Position numbers and translations under genes: made by a program. A DNA stretch of 64,000 nt from Pseudomonas sp. 30_B (GTDB lineage Bacteria; Pseudomonadota; Gammaproteobacteria; Pseudomonadales; Pseudomonadaceae). Shown here piece by piece: positions 45,600 to 54,877 of the stretch. The stretch covers positions 248,001-312,000 of the forward strand of contig NZ_JAFGYY010000002.1 of assembly GCF_017491605.1 (NCBI RefSeq), given 5' to 3'. The notes under the pieces are model-generated. The model was not told the origin of the DNA. It worked only from the letters and a program-made list of their open reading frames with translations, and did not search any database. How positions within the stretch are numbered: position 1 is the first letter of the stretch; each line of letters starts with the position of its first letter.

Positions 45600-46520
45600 T
45601 CAGGCGTGGGCCAGGGCGTAATCCAGTGCCGCGCAGACGGCGACTATCTGCGCCTCATTGCACCGCTGGGGGCTGGTGCGCGGGCTGTCCGGGTAGACCT
45701 CGGTGGTGGTGGTGTAGCGCGCGCCGGTGATGGAGGCGCACAGCCCGTACTCCACCAGCGGGTATTCGATCAGGCCACGTGCGACCACCGGCGAGCCGAT
45801 GATCTCGCCCTTGTCGTCCGGCGGCGCGATGTGGGTCACCCGCTCGACCGCGGCGATGATGGCCTGTTGAAACGCCGGTTGCGGGCTCTCGCGGTCATCC
45901 ACCAGATAGAAGCCATCCGGAACCCGTTCCGGCTCGTGCATCTTGCCGTCACGCGCGGCCAGCGCCGGGACGAACTCGCTGGCATCGCTGTCGGTGGTCT
46001 CGTGCAGGTCGATGTGCAGCAGGAACTGGCCGCGCAGCGGGGCCACCAGTTCGATCAGTGCAGTGGACTCGCGGGCGGGGCCATCGGCGCGGAAGTTGCG
46101 GTTAGGGTCGATGGCGTCATGGTTCCAGCGGTTGATGCGCTCGTAGCCCCAGGGGTTCACGCAGGGTGCTACCAGCAGGTTGACCTTGCCGGCGTACTCG
46201 GCGGCGCGTTCTTCCAGAAACCCCAGCGCGCCCATCACGCCGCTGGTTTCGTAACCGTGCACACCGCCAGTCACCAGGGCGGCGGGCAGCGCGGCGTTCC
46301 AGTCGCGGCTGCGCAGGGCATACAGGGTGTAGGTCTCGCCGGCATAGTCGAGCCGGCCGTAGGCCACTTTGTCGAAACGCTCGGACAGCGCCTCGATGCG
46401 CGGCAGCACATCCTCGTCATAACGACGCTGGCGCGACTGGCGTGCCCGCCACAGGTTGCGTTCGGGTTCGCCCCAGGGTTGGCCGGGGGTTCCCACGGGA
46501 TAGAAGGCGGCTGTCGTCAT
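45600..46520 (-). CDS. M14 family zinc carboxypeptidase-like protein
   Basis: A 306-residue protein of the M14 fold. Zinc ligands are seen in GGVHGYETSG (His and Glu) and HIDLHETTDSD, the substrate-binding Asn-Arg pair in IDPNRNF, and a late TEVYPDSPR. No signal peptide is present, so it is probably cytoplasmic, perhaps a deacylase or amide hydrolase acting on small N-acyl compounds rather than a secreted peptidase. The ATG at 46520 is the first well-placed start. It lies 50 nt downstream of the AraC gene on the same strand. Confidence 0.85.
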   Translation of the reverse strand: MTTAAFYPVGTPGQPWGEPERNLWRARQSRQRRYDEDVLPRIEALSERFDKVAYGRLDYAGETYTLYALRSRDWNAALPAALVTGGVHGYETSGVMGALGFLEERAAEYAGKVNLLVAPCVNPWGYERINRWNHDAIDPNRNFRADGPARESTALIELVAPLRGQFLLHIDLHETTDSDASEFVPALAARDGKMHEPERVPDGFYLVDDRESPQPAFQQAIIAAVERVTHIAPPDDKGEIIGSPVVARGLIEYPLVEYGLCASITGARYTTTTEVYPDSPRTSPQRCNEAQIVAVCAALDYALAHA

Positions 46521-46570
46521 CGTGCGCTCACAGGCTGGGGAAACAGGATAGGAATTTATCGGCGGCGTCC

Positions 46571-47554
46571 TTATCTTGATTTCAATGTGCTTGATGGGCG
46601 CTCTCCGAAGACTTTGCGGTAGTCCATCGCGAAATTGCCAAGATTGCAGAACCCGCATTGGGATGCGATTTCCGCCACGGTGGTTCCGGGCGGAGCCCGT
46701 AAGAGCATCTCGCGGGCATGGCGCAGACGTACCTGCTTCACGAAGCCCATTGGCGAGTAACCACGGCTTTTCCTGAAGGAGTAGAACAAGCTGCGCACGC
46801 TGACATTGGTGAGCAAGGCCAGTTGCTCCACCGTGATGGGCTGGTCCCAATGCGCCTCGATATATTCCTCTACCAGCCGGACCGTCTGGGGAGCTATGTC
46901 TCGCCGGGCGTTCAGTGCGTGGCTGAAATTGTGGCTACTGGTCTTGAGAAACATGACGATGAGCGCCTGCTCAAGCTCGCTCAGGGCAGTCAGGGGAAGA
47001 TCGGTCTCGCGCGTTTCTGCCTCGCCAATGAGGAAGCACAGCAATCTCCACCATTGCCGGCCAGCCGGCGTATCGAGGTTGAGGGCCGGATCGAAGACGA
47101 TATCCCCTTTGAGTTCTGCGCCAATCAGGCCGGTAAGTTTCCGCTGCACTGCGGAGGCATCCAGCAGGAGTGCGATCTCTTCAAGGTTGGGGCCCGTGTG
47201 CAGCGAGGATCGCTCGCCCGGCGAGGCAATCAGACCTCGTCCTCCTTCGAGGCTTACAGTCTTGCCGCGCGTTTCCCCCCAGCCTTTCCCGACAATGGCA
47301 ATGGGTACTGCGTAATGAGTTGACGCGGCGGCGTAGTAAGTCTGGTCCACTGCCGTTCTGAAGCTTACATACGAGATGCCAATATCATTGAGTTGACAAT
47401 GATTTCCCTGGGCCTTGAAGTTCTTGTGGTCATGGGGAACTGAATAGTGCAGCTCACCGTAAAAAGGTTGGGCCGCGGCTGTCATCTCTTCGATATCGTT
47501 GGTCTGGATGACCCTGTATCGATCGAGTGGTTTCCTGTCTGTCTGAGTATTCAT
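46571..47554 (-). CDS. AraC family transcriptional regulator
   Basis: A 327-residue regulator with an N-terminal effector domain of the AraC-binding-like (FeaR-type) group and a C-terminal pair of helix-turn-helix units (VEQLALLTNVSVRSLFYSFRK; GTTVAEIASQCGFCNLGNFA) ending FGERPSSTLK. The ATG at 47554 is preferred over one 15 nt upstream. It is divergent from the envelope gene run at 47.8-53.7 kb and is the natural candidate to control it. Codon use here is less GC-biased than in most of the window. Confidence 0.9.
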   Translation of the reverse strand: MNTQTDRKPLDRYRVIQTNDIEEMTAAAQPFYGELHYSVPHDHKNFKAQGNHCQLNDIGISYVSFRTAVDQTYYAAASTHYAVPIAIVGKGWGETRGKTVSLEGGRGLIASPGERSSLHTGPNLEEIALLLDASAVQRKLTGLIGAELKGDIVFDPALNLDTPAGRQWWRLLCFLIGEAETRETDLPLTALSELEQALIVMFLKTSSHNFSHALNARRDIAPQTVRLVEEYIEAHWDQPITVEQLALLTNVSVRSLFYSFRKSRGYSPMGFVKQVRLRHAREMLLRAPPGTTVAEIASQCGFCNLGNFAMDYRKVFGERPSSTLKSR

Positions 47555-47801
47555 CGGCGGTCCCTGCAACTTTGCACTGCACTATTGCACGATTTGGATG
47601 GGATTTGCATTTTGCGGGTAGACGGAGGCTTCCCGGGAAAACAATATCTTCTGCCGGTCGATGCGCCGATTTTCAGTAGCGAGTGGATGTGTTTGGGACT
47701 TGCTGTGGAAAGACTGGAGCCTCTTGCTACGCTGTGCTCTGAGCTTGTCAGGCTAAGAGTGGCTCTGAAGGCAGGGAAGCAATGAAGATGGGAGTGCCGA
47801 G

Positions 47802-48623
47802 TTGAAGCTACAAGGAAAGTTGCGAAGCTATCTATTCTTCCTCGCGATCCTGGCCATATACGGTGAGGCTGCTGAAGTTGATGACTCAGCGGAGCTGGCA
47901 AAGAAAGCATTAAACCCTGTTGCGGACATGTATAGCCTGCCGGTGCAATACAACTGGGACCAGAAAATGGGACCAACCGGCGAGGGCATGCATAGCGTTA
48001 CGAATATTCAGCCGGTCCTGCCATTTACACTGAATGACGAGTGGAACCTTATTTCCCGCACTATTCTTCCGGTCATTGACCAGCATGGTTTGGCACCGGG
48101 TGGAGTTGCGGACAAATCCGGCGTCGGTGATGTAACGCAGAGCTTCTTCTTCTCTCCGAAGAACCCGACGGAGAGTGGCTGGATACTGGGTGCCGGGCCT
48201 GTGCTGTTGATTCCTACTGGCAGTAACGAACTATTGAGTAGTGAGCAGTGGGGGGCCGGTCCGACAGCTGTCGCATTGAAACAATCGAACGGCTGGACGC
48301 GTGGCATCCTGGCAAATCACATCTGGGGGATGGACGGAAGTCCGCCGGACGATAAGGACAAGGTCAACCAGACGTACCTGCAACCCTTCTTTTCGTACAC
48401 CACCAGCACCTATACGACCTACGGCATAAACACCGAGTCCACCTACGATTGGCAGTCTCGTGAATGGTCGGTGCCGGTCAACCTGACCGTTACCCAATTG
48501 CTCAAGATCGACGGGCAGCCGCTTACCGTACAGGCAGGGCCGAGATACTGGCTGGATAGCCCCGAAGACGGAGCGCAAGGGTGGGGCTTCCGCGCTGCGG
48601 TGACCCTGCTGTTTCCACGTTGA
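47802..48623 (+). CDS. Outer-membrane transporter-like protein (MetA-pathway-of-phenol type)
   Basis: A 273-residue protein with a signal peptide (residues 1 to ~23) and a beta-barrel-like mature part (LPVQYNWDQKMGPTGEGMHS, then NIQPVLPFTLNDEWNLISRTILPVI ... GDVTQSFFFSP ... WGFRAAVTLLFPR). This fits a family often found in aromatic-compound clusters, of unknown mechanism. The start is TTG at 47802 with GGGAG upstream; no ATG is in frame nearby. GC content is lower than in neighbours. The 247-nt gap before it is AT-richer and holds repeated TTGCAC-like steps that may bind the AraC protein. Confidence 0.75.
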   Translation: MKLQGKLRSYLFFLAILAIYGEAAEVDDSAELAKKALNPVADMYSLPVQYNWDQKMGPTGEGMHSVTNIQPVLPFTLNDEWNLISRTILPVIDQHGLAPGGVADKSGVGDVTQSFFFSPKNPTESGWILGAGPVLLIPTGSNELLSSEQWGAGPTAVALKQSNGWTRGILANHIWGMDGSPPDDKDKVNQTYLQPFFSYTTSTYTTYGINTESTYDWQSREWSVPVNLTVTQLLKIDGQPLTVQAGPRYWLDSPEDGAQGWGFRAAVTLLFPR

Positions 48624-48663
48624 AAGAACCCTGTTGATGACATTGATATCGATGGGGTGAATG

Positions 48664-48686
48664 GCAAGGGCGGAGACTGCCCTTGC
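48664..48686 (+). other. Stem-loop downstream of the 47.8-kb barrel gene
   Basis: GCAAGGGC / GCCCTTGC with a 7-nt loop, between two plus-strand barrel genes. No clear U-run follows, so it may be an attenuating or mRNA-stabilising hairpin rather than a full terminator. Confidence 0.45.
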
Positions 48687-48755
48687 TCAGGGTTTGCAGA
48701 TTATCGAGCCGGCTCTCATTAAAAGTCCGACAGGTTTTGGACAAGGATAAAAAGA

Positions 48756-50042
48756 ATGAAGTTTGCCTTTGCCCCAGTCCTTGCGGTGGGTGTGTTCGCG
48801 TTGCCAGTGTCGGCAATGGCCGGGGGAATCATGCTGTACGAGGTCGGTACCGATAACGTTGGCCTTGCCAACGCCGGTGCCGCCGCCCGGGCCCAGGGGC
48901 CGAGCACCCTGGCCAGCAACGTGGCGGGCATGGCGCTGTTGAAAGGCACGCAGATCACCGCCGCCGGGCAGCTGTTGCACAGCAACCTGGAGTTCCATAC
49001 CGACTCGGACACCAACATCGACGGCGGTAACAGCGGCAATGCGCTGGAGTGGCTGCCGGGCGGGAGTTTCTTCGTCACCCAGGAACTGAACGACGGCTGG
49101 TCGGTGGGCTTTGCCGCGTACGGCGACTTCGGTCTCAGCCTCAACTACGACAACGACTGGCAGGGTCGTTACTTCCTGCAGAACGGCACCATTGCCGGCA
49201 TGACGCTGATGCCTTCGGTGGCCTATCGCATCAACGATCAATGGGCCGTGGGCCTGGGCGTGCGTGCCTTCTACGCCGCACTCGACTCGAAGCTGGCGGT
49301 GGACAACGATCCCTACGGCGTCCTGGATCGCCCCGATGGGCGCATGAAGTACAAGGACAACGACTGGGCCCTCGGCGGCAACCTCGGGGTGATCTATGAG
49401 CCCCGGGAAGGCACCCGGCTGGGCCTGAGCTACACCAGCGAGATCCACGTCAAGTTCGAGGACCGCATGGATCTGGAAGGGTTGGGGCCGGTTGCCACGA
49501 CCGCGCTGAGCAACCGTGGTGTGCTCGATGCAAACACCCAGCTCGACATGAACGTTCCGCAGACCCTGACGCTGAGTCTCTTCCAGCAGCTCGATTCGCA
49601 ATGGGCCTTGCTGGCGAGCCTCAACTGGCAGGACTGGTCGCGTTTCGGTGAAATCGGGATCGACCTGGACAGCCCCAATCCTCATTCGGCCACCCTGGAA
49701 GCGGACTACAAGGACACCTGGCATGCCTCGGTGGGCGCCCAGTACCGTTTCGACCCGCAGTGGCTGTGGAACATGGGCCTGGGCTACGACAGCTCCGCCG
49801 TCAGCGACCACAACCGTACCCTGACCGTCCCCATGAGCGACAACTGGCGCCTGGGGACCGGCTTCACCTATTCGCTGGACAAGAATACCGACATCAACTT
49901 CAGCTACGAACTGGTGTGGATGGGCGACATGCCTATCGATCAGCAGAAGCCGTTGCCGGCCAATGATCCCAAGCGCGTCTCGGGCGAATTCGACGATGCC
50001 TGGATCCAGGCGTTCGCCGCAAGCGCGACCTGGCGCTTCTAG
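48756..50042 (+). CDS. FadL/TodX-type outer-membrane transport protein
   Basis: A 428-residue protein with a signal peptide (ending SAMA before GGIMLYEVGTDNVGLANAGAAARAQGPS), the N-terminal hatch sequence typical of FadL. A long barrel follows, ending in ASATWRF with the usual terminal Phe. FadL homologues carry long-chain fatty acids or monoaromatic hydrocarbons through the outer membrane. It has a good AAGGA ribosome site. The substrate cannot be told from sequence; neighbours are all envelope proteins. Confidence 0.92.
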   Translation: MKFAFAPVLAVGVFALPVSAMAGGIMLYEVGTDNVGLANAGAAARAQGPSTLASNVAGMALLKGTQITAAGQLLHSNLEFHTDSDTNIDGGNSGNALEWLPGGSFFVTQELNDGWSVGFAAYGDFGLSLNYDNDWQGRYFLQNGTIAGMTLMPSVAYRINDQWAVGLGVRAFYAALDSKLAVDNDPYGVLDRPDGRMKYKDNDWALGGNLGVIYEPREGTRLGLSYTSEIHVKFEDRMDLEGLGPVATTALSNRGVLDANTQLDMNVPQTLTLSLFQQLDSQWALLASLNWQDWSRFGEIGIDLDSPNPHSATLEADYKDTWHASVGAQYRFDPQWLWNMGLGYDSSAVSDHNRTLTVPMSDNWRLGTGFTYSLDKNTDINFSYELVWMGDMPIDQQKPLPANDPKRVSGEFDDAWIQAFAASATWRF

Positions 50043-50129
50043 TCACGCTATAGCGGCTCTTGCGTAACCCGTCTCGCCAGGCCCGATTTCAGTGCCGGGC
50101 GATCTGTATGCCATTGGAGGGTCAATCCC

Positions 50130-50450
50130 ATGCGTCGCATTCGATTCGCTGCTGTTCTTCTTCCCATCGCCAGTCTGGTTGCTTGCGTTTCCAATGAGCA
50201 GTTCCTGGCTTCCAATCAGGATGCGGCCACCAAGGCTGCAACCAGTCGTGCTTCCTTCGACCTCAATTGTCCCAGCGTTACTCCGACAATACTTTCGAAC
50301 AAGGTCATCGAGACTCGATTTGGTTATGCCCGTACCGAGTACACCATCGGTGTGCGTGGTTGCGGTAAGCAGGCCGTTTACCTGGCCTACTGCCTGGATG
50401 CCCATAACTGCAATGCACTGGATGACAGCACTCAAGCACTCGAGATGTAG
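50130..50450 (+). CDS. Small lipoprotein, unrecognised
   Basis: A 106-residue protein with a lipoprotein signal (MRRIRFAAVLLPIASLVAC, lipobox LVAC, Cys19). The mature part has four further cysteines (NCPS, RGCGK, AYCLDAHNC), suggesting two disulphides in the periplasm. A GGAGG site precedes it. I do not recognise a family. Its place between FadL-like and DUF3313-type genes suggests a minor envelope subunit. Confidence 0.78.
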   Translation: MRRIRFAAVLLPIASLVACVSNEQFLASNQDAATKAATSRASFDLNCPSVTPTILSNKVIETRFGYARTEYTIGVRGCGKQAVYLAYCLDAHNCNALDDSTQALEM

Positions 50451-50563
50451 CGTTCGCGCCTGAATATGCCCGGCATTCATCGAGGCGATTGTTCTTGTTG
50501 AATGGGGTTGTGTTTCGTCAGCGATTCTGTGCTTTCCCTATTTCCATAAACAGGATTCAAGAA

Positions 50564-51238
50564 ATGAAATCCAAGCTTATGCTCGTTGCCTTGTGCGCCA
50601 GTTCCCTCGTGCTCTCCGGTTGTGCCAGCAAGTATGTCGAGCCGGACCAGTATTCCGGTTTCCTCAAGAACTACAGCATCCTGAAGGAGGAAAAATCTCC
50701 CTCCGGCGCGGATGTGATGCGCTGGGTTGAGCCCGGCCTGAACGGCAACAGCTTCACCAGCGTTTACCTCGAACCCAGCCAGCTCTACCCGCAGCCCCAG
50801 GCCACGGAGCAGGTTCCGCAGAGCACGCTGCAGGGGGTTACCCAGTACTACGACCAGGCGCTCAAGCGCGAGGTCGCCCAGGTACTGCCGGTGGTCTCCA
50901 CGCCTGGCCAGGGCACCCTGGTCGTGCGTCCGGCGATCACTGCCGTCACCGCCAAGACCGAGGGCCTGAAGCCCTACGAAGTGATCCCGATCGCCCTGAT
51001 CGTCGCGGGCATCACCACTGCCACCGGGCATCGTGACATGGACACCGACATTGCCACCGAAGCGGCCTTCATCGATGGCGGCAGTGGCAAGCTGGTGGCC
51101 GAGGTCGTGCGCAAGGGCACCGGCACCGAGCTGGAAAACTCCTCCCAGGTGATGACGGCGAAGGATGCCAAGCCGGTCCTGGATGCCTGGGCTTCGGACC
51201 TGGCCAAGTCGATCCGGGCGATTCAGAACGTACAGTGA
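50564..51238 (+). CDS. DUF3313-type lipoprotein
   Basis: A 224-residue lipoprotein: signal MKSKLMLVALCASSLVLSGC with lipobox LSGC (Cys20), then SKYVEPDQYSGFLKNYSILKE, which matches the start of the DUF3313 family. Later there is a Gly-rich VIPIALIVAGITTATGHRDMDTD and a C-terminal amphipathic helix. The function is unknown. The ATG at 50564 starts the signal directly; a 25-residue upstream extension is rejected. Confidence 0.85.
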   Translation: MKSKLMLVALCASSLVLSGCASKYVEPDQYSGFLKNYSILKEEKSPSGADVMRWVEPGLNGNSFTSVYLEPSQLYPQPQATEQVPQSTLQGVTQYYDQALKREVAQVLPVVSTPGQGTLVVRPAITAVTAKTEGLKPYEVIPIALIVAGITTATGHRDMDTDIATEAAFIDGGSGKLVAEVVRKGTGTELENSSQVMTAKDAKPVLDAWASDLAKSIRAIQNVQ

Positions 51239-51326
51239 ATTCGAGAGCGGTCATCGGACAGTCTCTGAAAAACGAGACTGTCTCCGCTATCGAATTCAGG
51301 AACCGCCATTCAACGGGAACACAGCG

Positions 51327-52964
51327 ATGCAAGCCAGCCCAAAGAACACATCCATGCTCACCCACTGCGTGCGCGTTGCCGGCGCGCTGGGGATGTCCTT
51401 CGCACTGACCTGCTCGGCGACCGAGCAGGCCGCGATTCCGCCGTCGCTGGTGACGCCGGACCGCGTTGAAACCAGTTTCGGCCCACTCAAGTTCCGCGAC
51501 GGTGTACCGGATGCTGAAACGACGGCGAAGCTCTACGAGGAACACGATTTCAGCCTGGCCTACCGCGCCTTCATGGACAACATGCGCGGCGTCAGCATCG
51601 CCTCGTTGCGCAAGGGGATGCAGAGCCTGGGTGTGAAGGACAACGAAGTCCTCATCTTCTCCGAGCTGATGGACTCCAAGTCGCTGTTCCTCACGGCCAA
51701 CGCCGACACCGTCTACGTCATGGGCTCCATCGACCTGAGCAAGGGCCCGGTGGTGGTGGAAGCGCCGCCCGAGCTGCTGGGTGTCGTCCAGGACGCCTGG
51801 TTCCGCTGGGTCATCGACATGGGCGCATCGGGGCCGGACCGGGGGCAGGGCGGCAAGTACCTGATCGTGCCGCCGGACTACAAGGGGCCGCTGCCGCAGG
51901 GCGGCTTCTTCGTGGCCCATGCCCGTACCAATCATGTCCTCTGGTTCGGCCGTTCCTTCCTCAAGGACCACAGCGATCCCAAGCCGGTTGCCGCTACGAT
52001 CCGCCAGTACACCAAGGTCTATCCCTACGAGCCGGGCGGCGTCGGCACCTCGCTGGCCGAGTTCCTGGCCGGCAAGGCCCCGCTCGGACGTCCCGCACCG
52101 GTACCGCCCACGGTATTCCACGAGGGCAGCGACAAGGTGGTCAACACCGTGCCGCCGAGCGACTGGACCTTTTTCGAGATGCTCAACCAGATCGTGCAGG
52201 AGGAGCCGGCCACCTCGCTGGACCCCGAGCTGATGGGGCCGATTGCCGCGCTGGGTATCGTCAAGGGCAAGCCCTTTGCGCCTGACGCGCGCATGAAGGG
52301 CATCATGACCCGGGCGCTGGCGGTGGGTAACGCCACGGCGCGCACGCTGTTCATGAGCCCGCGCGATCCGAGCTGGTTCTACTATCCGAAATCCTCGTGG
52401 TTCAACTTCCTGTTCGAGACCGGCTACGAGTTCGAGACGCCGATCCCGATGATCACGAAGGAGGGCGTCAAACCCTTCCCGGCCACCGGCTACCGCACCA
52501 TGGATGCGCGCACCAACTTCTTCTACGGCATCACCGGCATCACGCCGGCCATGGCCATGCGCCTGCCGGGTGTGGGCTCGCAGTACCTGCTGGCGACCAT
52601 GGATGGCGAAAAGCAGCATTTCGATGGCGGCAAGACCTACAAGGTGACCCTGCCCAAGGGGATTCCCGAGGCGAACTTCTGGTCGCTGACCGCCTACGAC
52701 AACATGACCCGTTCGATGCTGGAAACGCCGCAGCGCTTCCCGCGTGCCGGCAGCCAGAGCTATCCGTCGCCCGCCGCCGAAGCCGGCGCCGATGGTTCCA
52801 CCACGGTCTACTTCGCGCCGGAGCAGCCCAAGGGCGTGGCGCGTGGCAACTGGATCCAGACCATGCCGGGCAAGGGCTGGTTCGTCATCCTGCGTCTGTA
52901 CAGTCCGCTCGAGCCGTTCTTCACCAAGCAGTGGCGTCCGAGCGAAATCGAGTTGGTCAAATAG
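51327..52964 (+). CDS. DUF1254/DUF1214 domain protein
   Basis: A 545-residue protein with a likely N-terminal signal or anchor, then a DUF1254 region (residues ~90-220; YRAFMDNMRGVSIASLRKGM ... ANADTVYVMGSIDLSKGPVVVEAPPE) and a DUF1214 region near the C terminus (NFWSLTAYDNMTRSMLETPQ ... GWFVILRLYSPLEPFF). Such proteins are common, exported, and of unknown function. The start at 51327 is 88 nt after the lipoprotein gene. It is the largest member of the envelope run. Confidence 0.88.
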   Translation: MQASPKNTSMLTHCVRVAGALGMSFALTCSATEQAAIPPSLVTPDRVETSFGPLKFRDGVPDAETTAKLYEEHDFSLAYRAFMDNMRGVSIASLRKGMQSLGVKDNEVLIFSELMDSKSLFLTANADTVYVMGSIDLSKGPVVVEAPPELLGVVQDAWFRWVIDMGASGPDRGQGGKYLIVPPDYKGPLPQGGFFVAHARTNHVLWFGRSFLKDHSDPKPVAATIRQYTKVYPYEPGGVGTSLAEFLAGKAPLGRPAPVPPTVFHEGSDKVVNTVPPSDWTFFEMLNQIVQEEPATSLDPELMGPIAALGIVKGKPFAPDARMKGIMTRALAVGNATARTLFMSPRDPSWFYYPKSSWFNFLFETGYEFETPIPMITKEGVKPFPATGYRTMDARTNFFYGITGITPAMAMRLPGVGSQYLLATMDGEKQHFDGGKTYKVTLPKGIPEANFWSLTAYDNMTRSMLETPQRFPRAGSQSYPSPAAEAGADGSTTVYFAPEQPKGVARGNWIQTMPGKGWFVILRLYSPLEPFFTKQWRPSEIELVK

Positions 52965-53066
52965 CCTTCAGCTCTGCAGCACCCTCGGCAATCCCCCGTC
53001 AGGACGGCGGGGGATTGCCTGCTGTCCCAGGAATCCCACCGTACCGAGCCCAAGGAGGGTTCAACC

Positions 53067-53678
53067 ATGCATCTCCTCAAATCTCTGCCGATGATCGGCG
53101 CCCTGGCCCTGGCAATCGCCGCTCCGGTGATGGCCGCCGATATTCCGCTGGGCGTGACCGTCGAGTCCGACGAGATCGTGACCAAGGTCATTTCCGTCGA
53201 TGCCAAGGATCGTCGCGTCGTCGTCGAGGGCGTAGCGGGCAAGCCCGTTACCGTCCAGGTCACCGATGTGGCCCAGGACCTGGGGCATCTGAAGGCGGGT
53301 GACCACATCGCGGCGCTGGTCGTGCATTCGGCTGCGTTCGATCTGGATACCCAGGTTCAGACCCAGGCGCCGGGTGGTTTCACGGAAGAGGGCATTGCCC
53401 TGGCCACGCCGAGCAACCCGCATCCGGGTGGCGATGCCTTCCGCATGGCGCGCGTGCAACTGAAGATCATCGGCATCAACCTGAAGAAGCACGAGCTCAC
53501 CTTCGAAGGGCCGAATGGCACCAACAAGGTCATCTCCGTGGAGGATCCGAAGCTGCGCAGCAAGATGGGCGCGCTGAAGGTCGGGCAGACGCTCAACGTG
53601 ACCTACGAGGACACCCTGCAGATCATCACCGCTCACCCGGTAGCGCAGGCTGGGGATTCCACCACCTCCACCAATTGA
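53067..53678 (+). CDS. Periplasmic protein, unrecognised
   Basis: A 203-residue protein with a signal peptide (ending PVMAA before DIPLG). The mature part is rich in Val/Thr beta strands with a possible internal duplication: TKVISVDAKDRRVVVEGVAGKPVTVQVTD near the N terminus and LKIIGINLKKHELTFEGPNGTNKVISVED later, each followed by a GHLKAGD / GALKVGQ turn. This looks like two small beta domains. It has a strong AAGGAGG site and ends the envelope run. Confidence 0.75.
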   Translation: MHLLKSLPMIGALALAIAAPVMAADIPLGVTVESDEIVTKVISVDAKDRRVVVEGVAGKPVTVQVTDVAQDLGHLKAGDHIAALVVHSAAFDLDTQVQTQAPGGFTEEGIALATPSNPHPGGDAFRMARVQLKIIGINLKKHELTFEGPNGTNKVISVEDPKLRSKMGALKVGQTLNVTYEDTLQIITAHPVAQAGDSTTSTN

Positions 53679-53685
53679 TGCGGTC

Positions 53686-53721
53686 CCCCGGAGCTCCTGT
53701 CGAGTGACAGGAGCTCCGGGG
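53686..53721. terminator. Strong hairpin ending the envelope gene run
   Basis: A 16-bp perfect stem (CCCCGGAGCTCCTGTC and its complement) around GAGT, 8 nt after the stop at 53678. No U-tract is present, but the stem strength and position between convergent genes suggest transcription termination or 3'-end protection. Confidence 0.7.
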
Positions 53722-53807
53722 CTGGACCCGACAATGGATAACTGACGGAGTTGATCAAGCGCTTGATGACTTCGGCCGTTTCATAGCTATCGACGGGAGC
53801 AGTGGCC

Positions 53808-54863
53808 TCAGGCGCTGAGTACGCGGCAGGCTTGCTCCGGAATGGTCACCGACACGGCCTGGCCCACGCGCAGGCCAATGTCCTGGCAGGGCGTGCTGAG
53901 GGCGGTCAGGGAGACTCCGGAACACTGGACGGTGGTCTCGATGGTCGCGCCGATGTCGCGGATGAAGGTCACGGTTCCGTCCAGGCGATTGGCCGCCGGT
54001 GCCTGCGCCGTCGACAGCTGCAGGTCCTCCGGGCGCACCAGCATGCGCACGCTGGCCCCCGGTTGGATGCTGGGGCAATGCGCGGCATGCAACGCCGCGC
54101 CGCCAGGCAATTCGACCCGGCCATTGCCCAGCACGGTCGCCGGGAAGATGTTGCCCGAGCCGATGAAATCCGCGACGAAGGCGTTGGCCGGGTTGCGGTA
54201 GATCTCGATCGGCGTGCCGACCTGTTGGACGCGGTGTTCACCTAGCACCACCACGACGTCGGCCATGGTCATGGCCTCGCGCTGGTCGTGGGTGACCATG
54301 ATGGTGGTGATGTTCAGGCGCTGCTGCAGCTGGCGGATCTCCACCTGCATCGACTCGCGCAGCTTGGCGTCCAGCGCCGACAGCGGCTCGTCGAGCAACA
54401 GCAGCTTGGGGTGCGAAGCGATGGCGCGGGCGATCGCCACCCGCTGGCGCTGGCCGCCGGACAGCTTGGCCACCGGCCGGTCAACCATCTGCTGCAGCTG
54501 GATCATCTGCAGCAGCTCGGCGACGCGCGCCTGCTGCTCGGCCTTGCCGACACCGCGCAGCTTCAGCGGATAGGCGATGTTCTCGCCGACGGTCATGTGC
54601 GGGAACAGCGCCAGCGACTGGAACACCATGCCGAAGTTGCGCTGGTGCGCGGGAGTCTGGCTGATGTCTTCGCCGTCCAGGAGGATCTCGCCGCCGCTGA
54701 GGCTTTCCAGGCCGGCGATCATGCGCAGCAGCGTGGTCTTGCCGCAGCCCGAGGGGCCGAGGAAGCAGACCAGCTTGCCCTGCGGCAGGTGCAGGTTCAC
54801 GTCTTTCACGGCGCAGGCGGCGCCGTAGTGCTTCTCGACGTTGTGCAGTTTCAGTCCATTCAT
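53808..54863 (-). CDS. ABC transporter ATP-binding protein, PotA-like
   Basis: A 351-residue ATPase with Walker A GPSGCGKTT (residues ~36-44), the Q-loop MVFQSLALFPHMTV, the signature LSGGQRQR, Walker B LLLLDEP and the H-loop TIMVTHDQ, plus a C-terminal TOBE-type regulatory domain (~250-351). It powers the spermidine/putrescine-type importer encoded just upstream. It lies 14 nt after the second permease gene and ends the four-gene operon; no clear terminator of its own is seen. Confidence 0.93.
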   Translation of the reverse strand: MNGLKLHNVEKHYGAACAVKDVNLHLPQGKLVCFLGPSGCGKTTLLRMIAGLESLSGGEILLDGEDISQTPAHQRNFGMVFQSLALFPHMTVGENIAYPLKLRGVGKAEQQARVAELLQMIQLQQMVDRPVAKLSGGQRQRVAIARAIASHPKLLLLDEPLSALDAKLRESMQVEIRQLQQRLNITTIMVTHDQREAMTMADVVVVLGEHRVQQVGTPIEIYRNPANAFVADFIGSGNIFPATVLGNGRVELPGGAALHAAHCPSIQPGASVRMLVRPEDLQLSTAQAPAANRLDGTVTFIRDIGATIETTVQCSGVSLTALSTPCQDIGLRVGQAVSVTIPEQACRVLSA

Positions 54864-54877
54864 TTCTTCACCTCGAA

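Noticed and set aside
47447..47785. 112-codon plus-strand frame between AraC and the barrel gene
   Set aside because: It overlaps the AraC start antisense, has no signal or motif, and lies in what should be the divergent promoter region.
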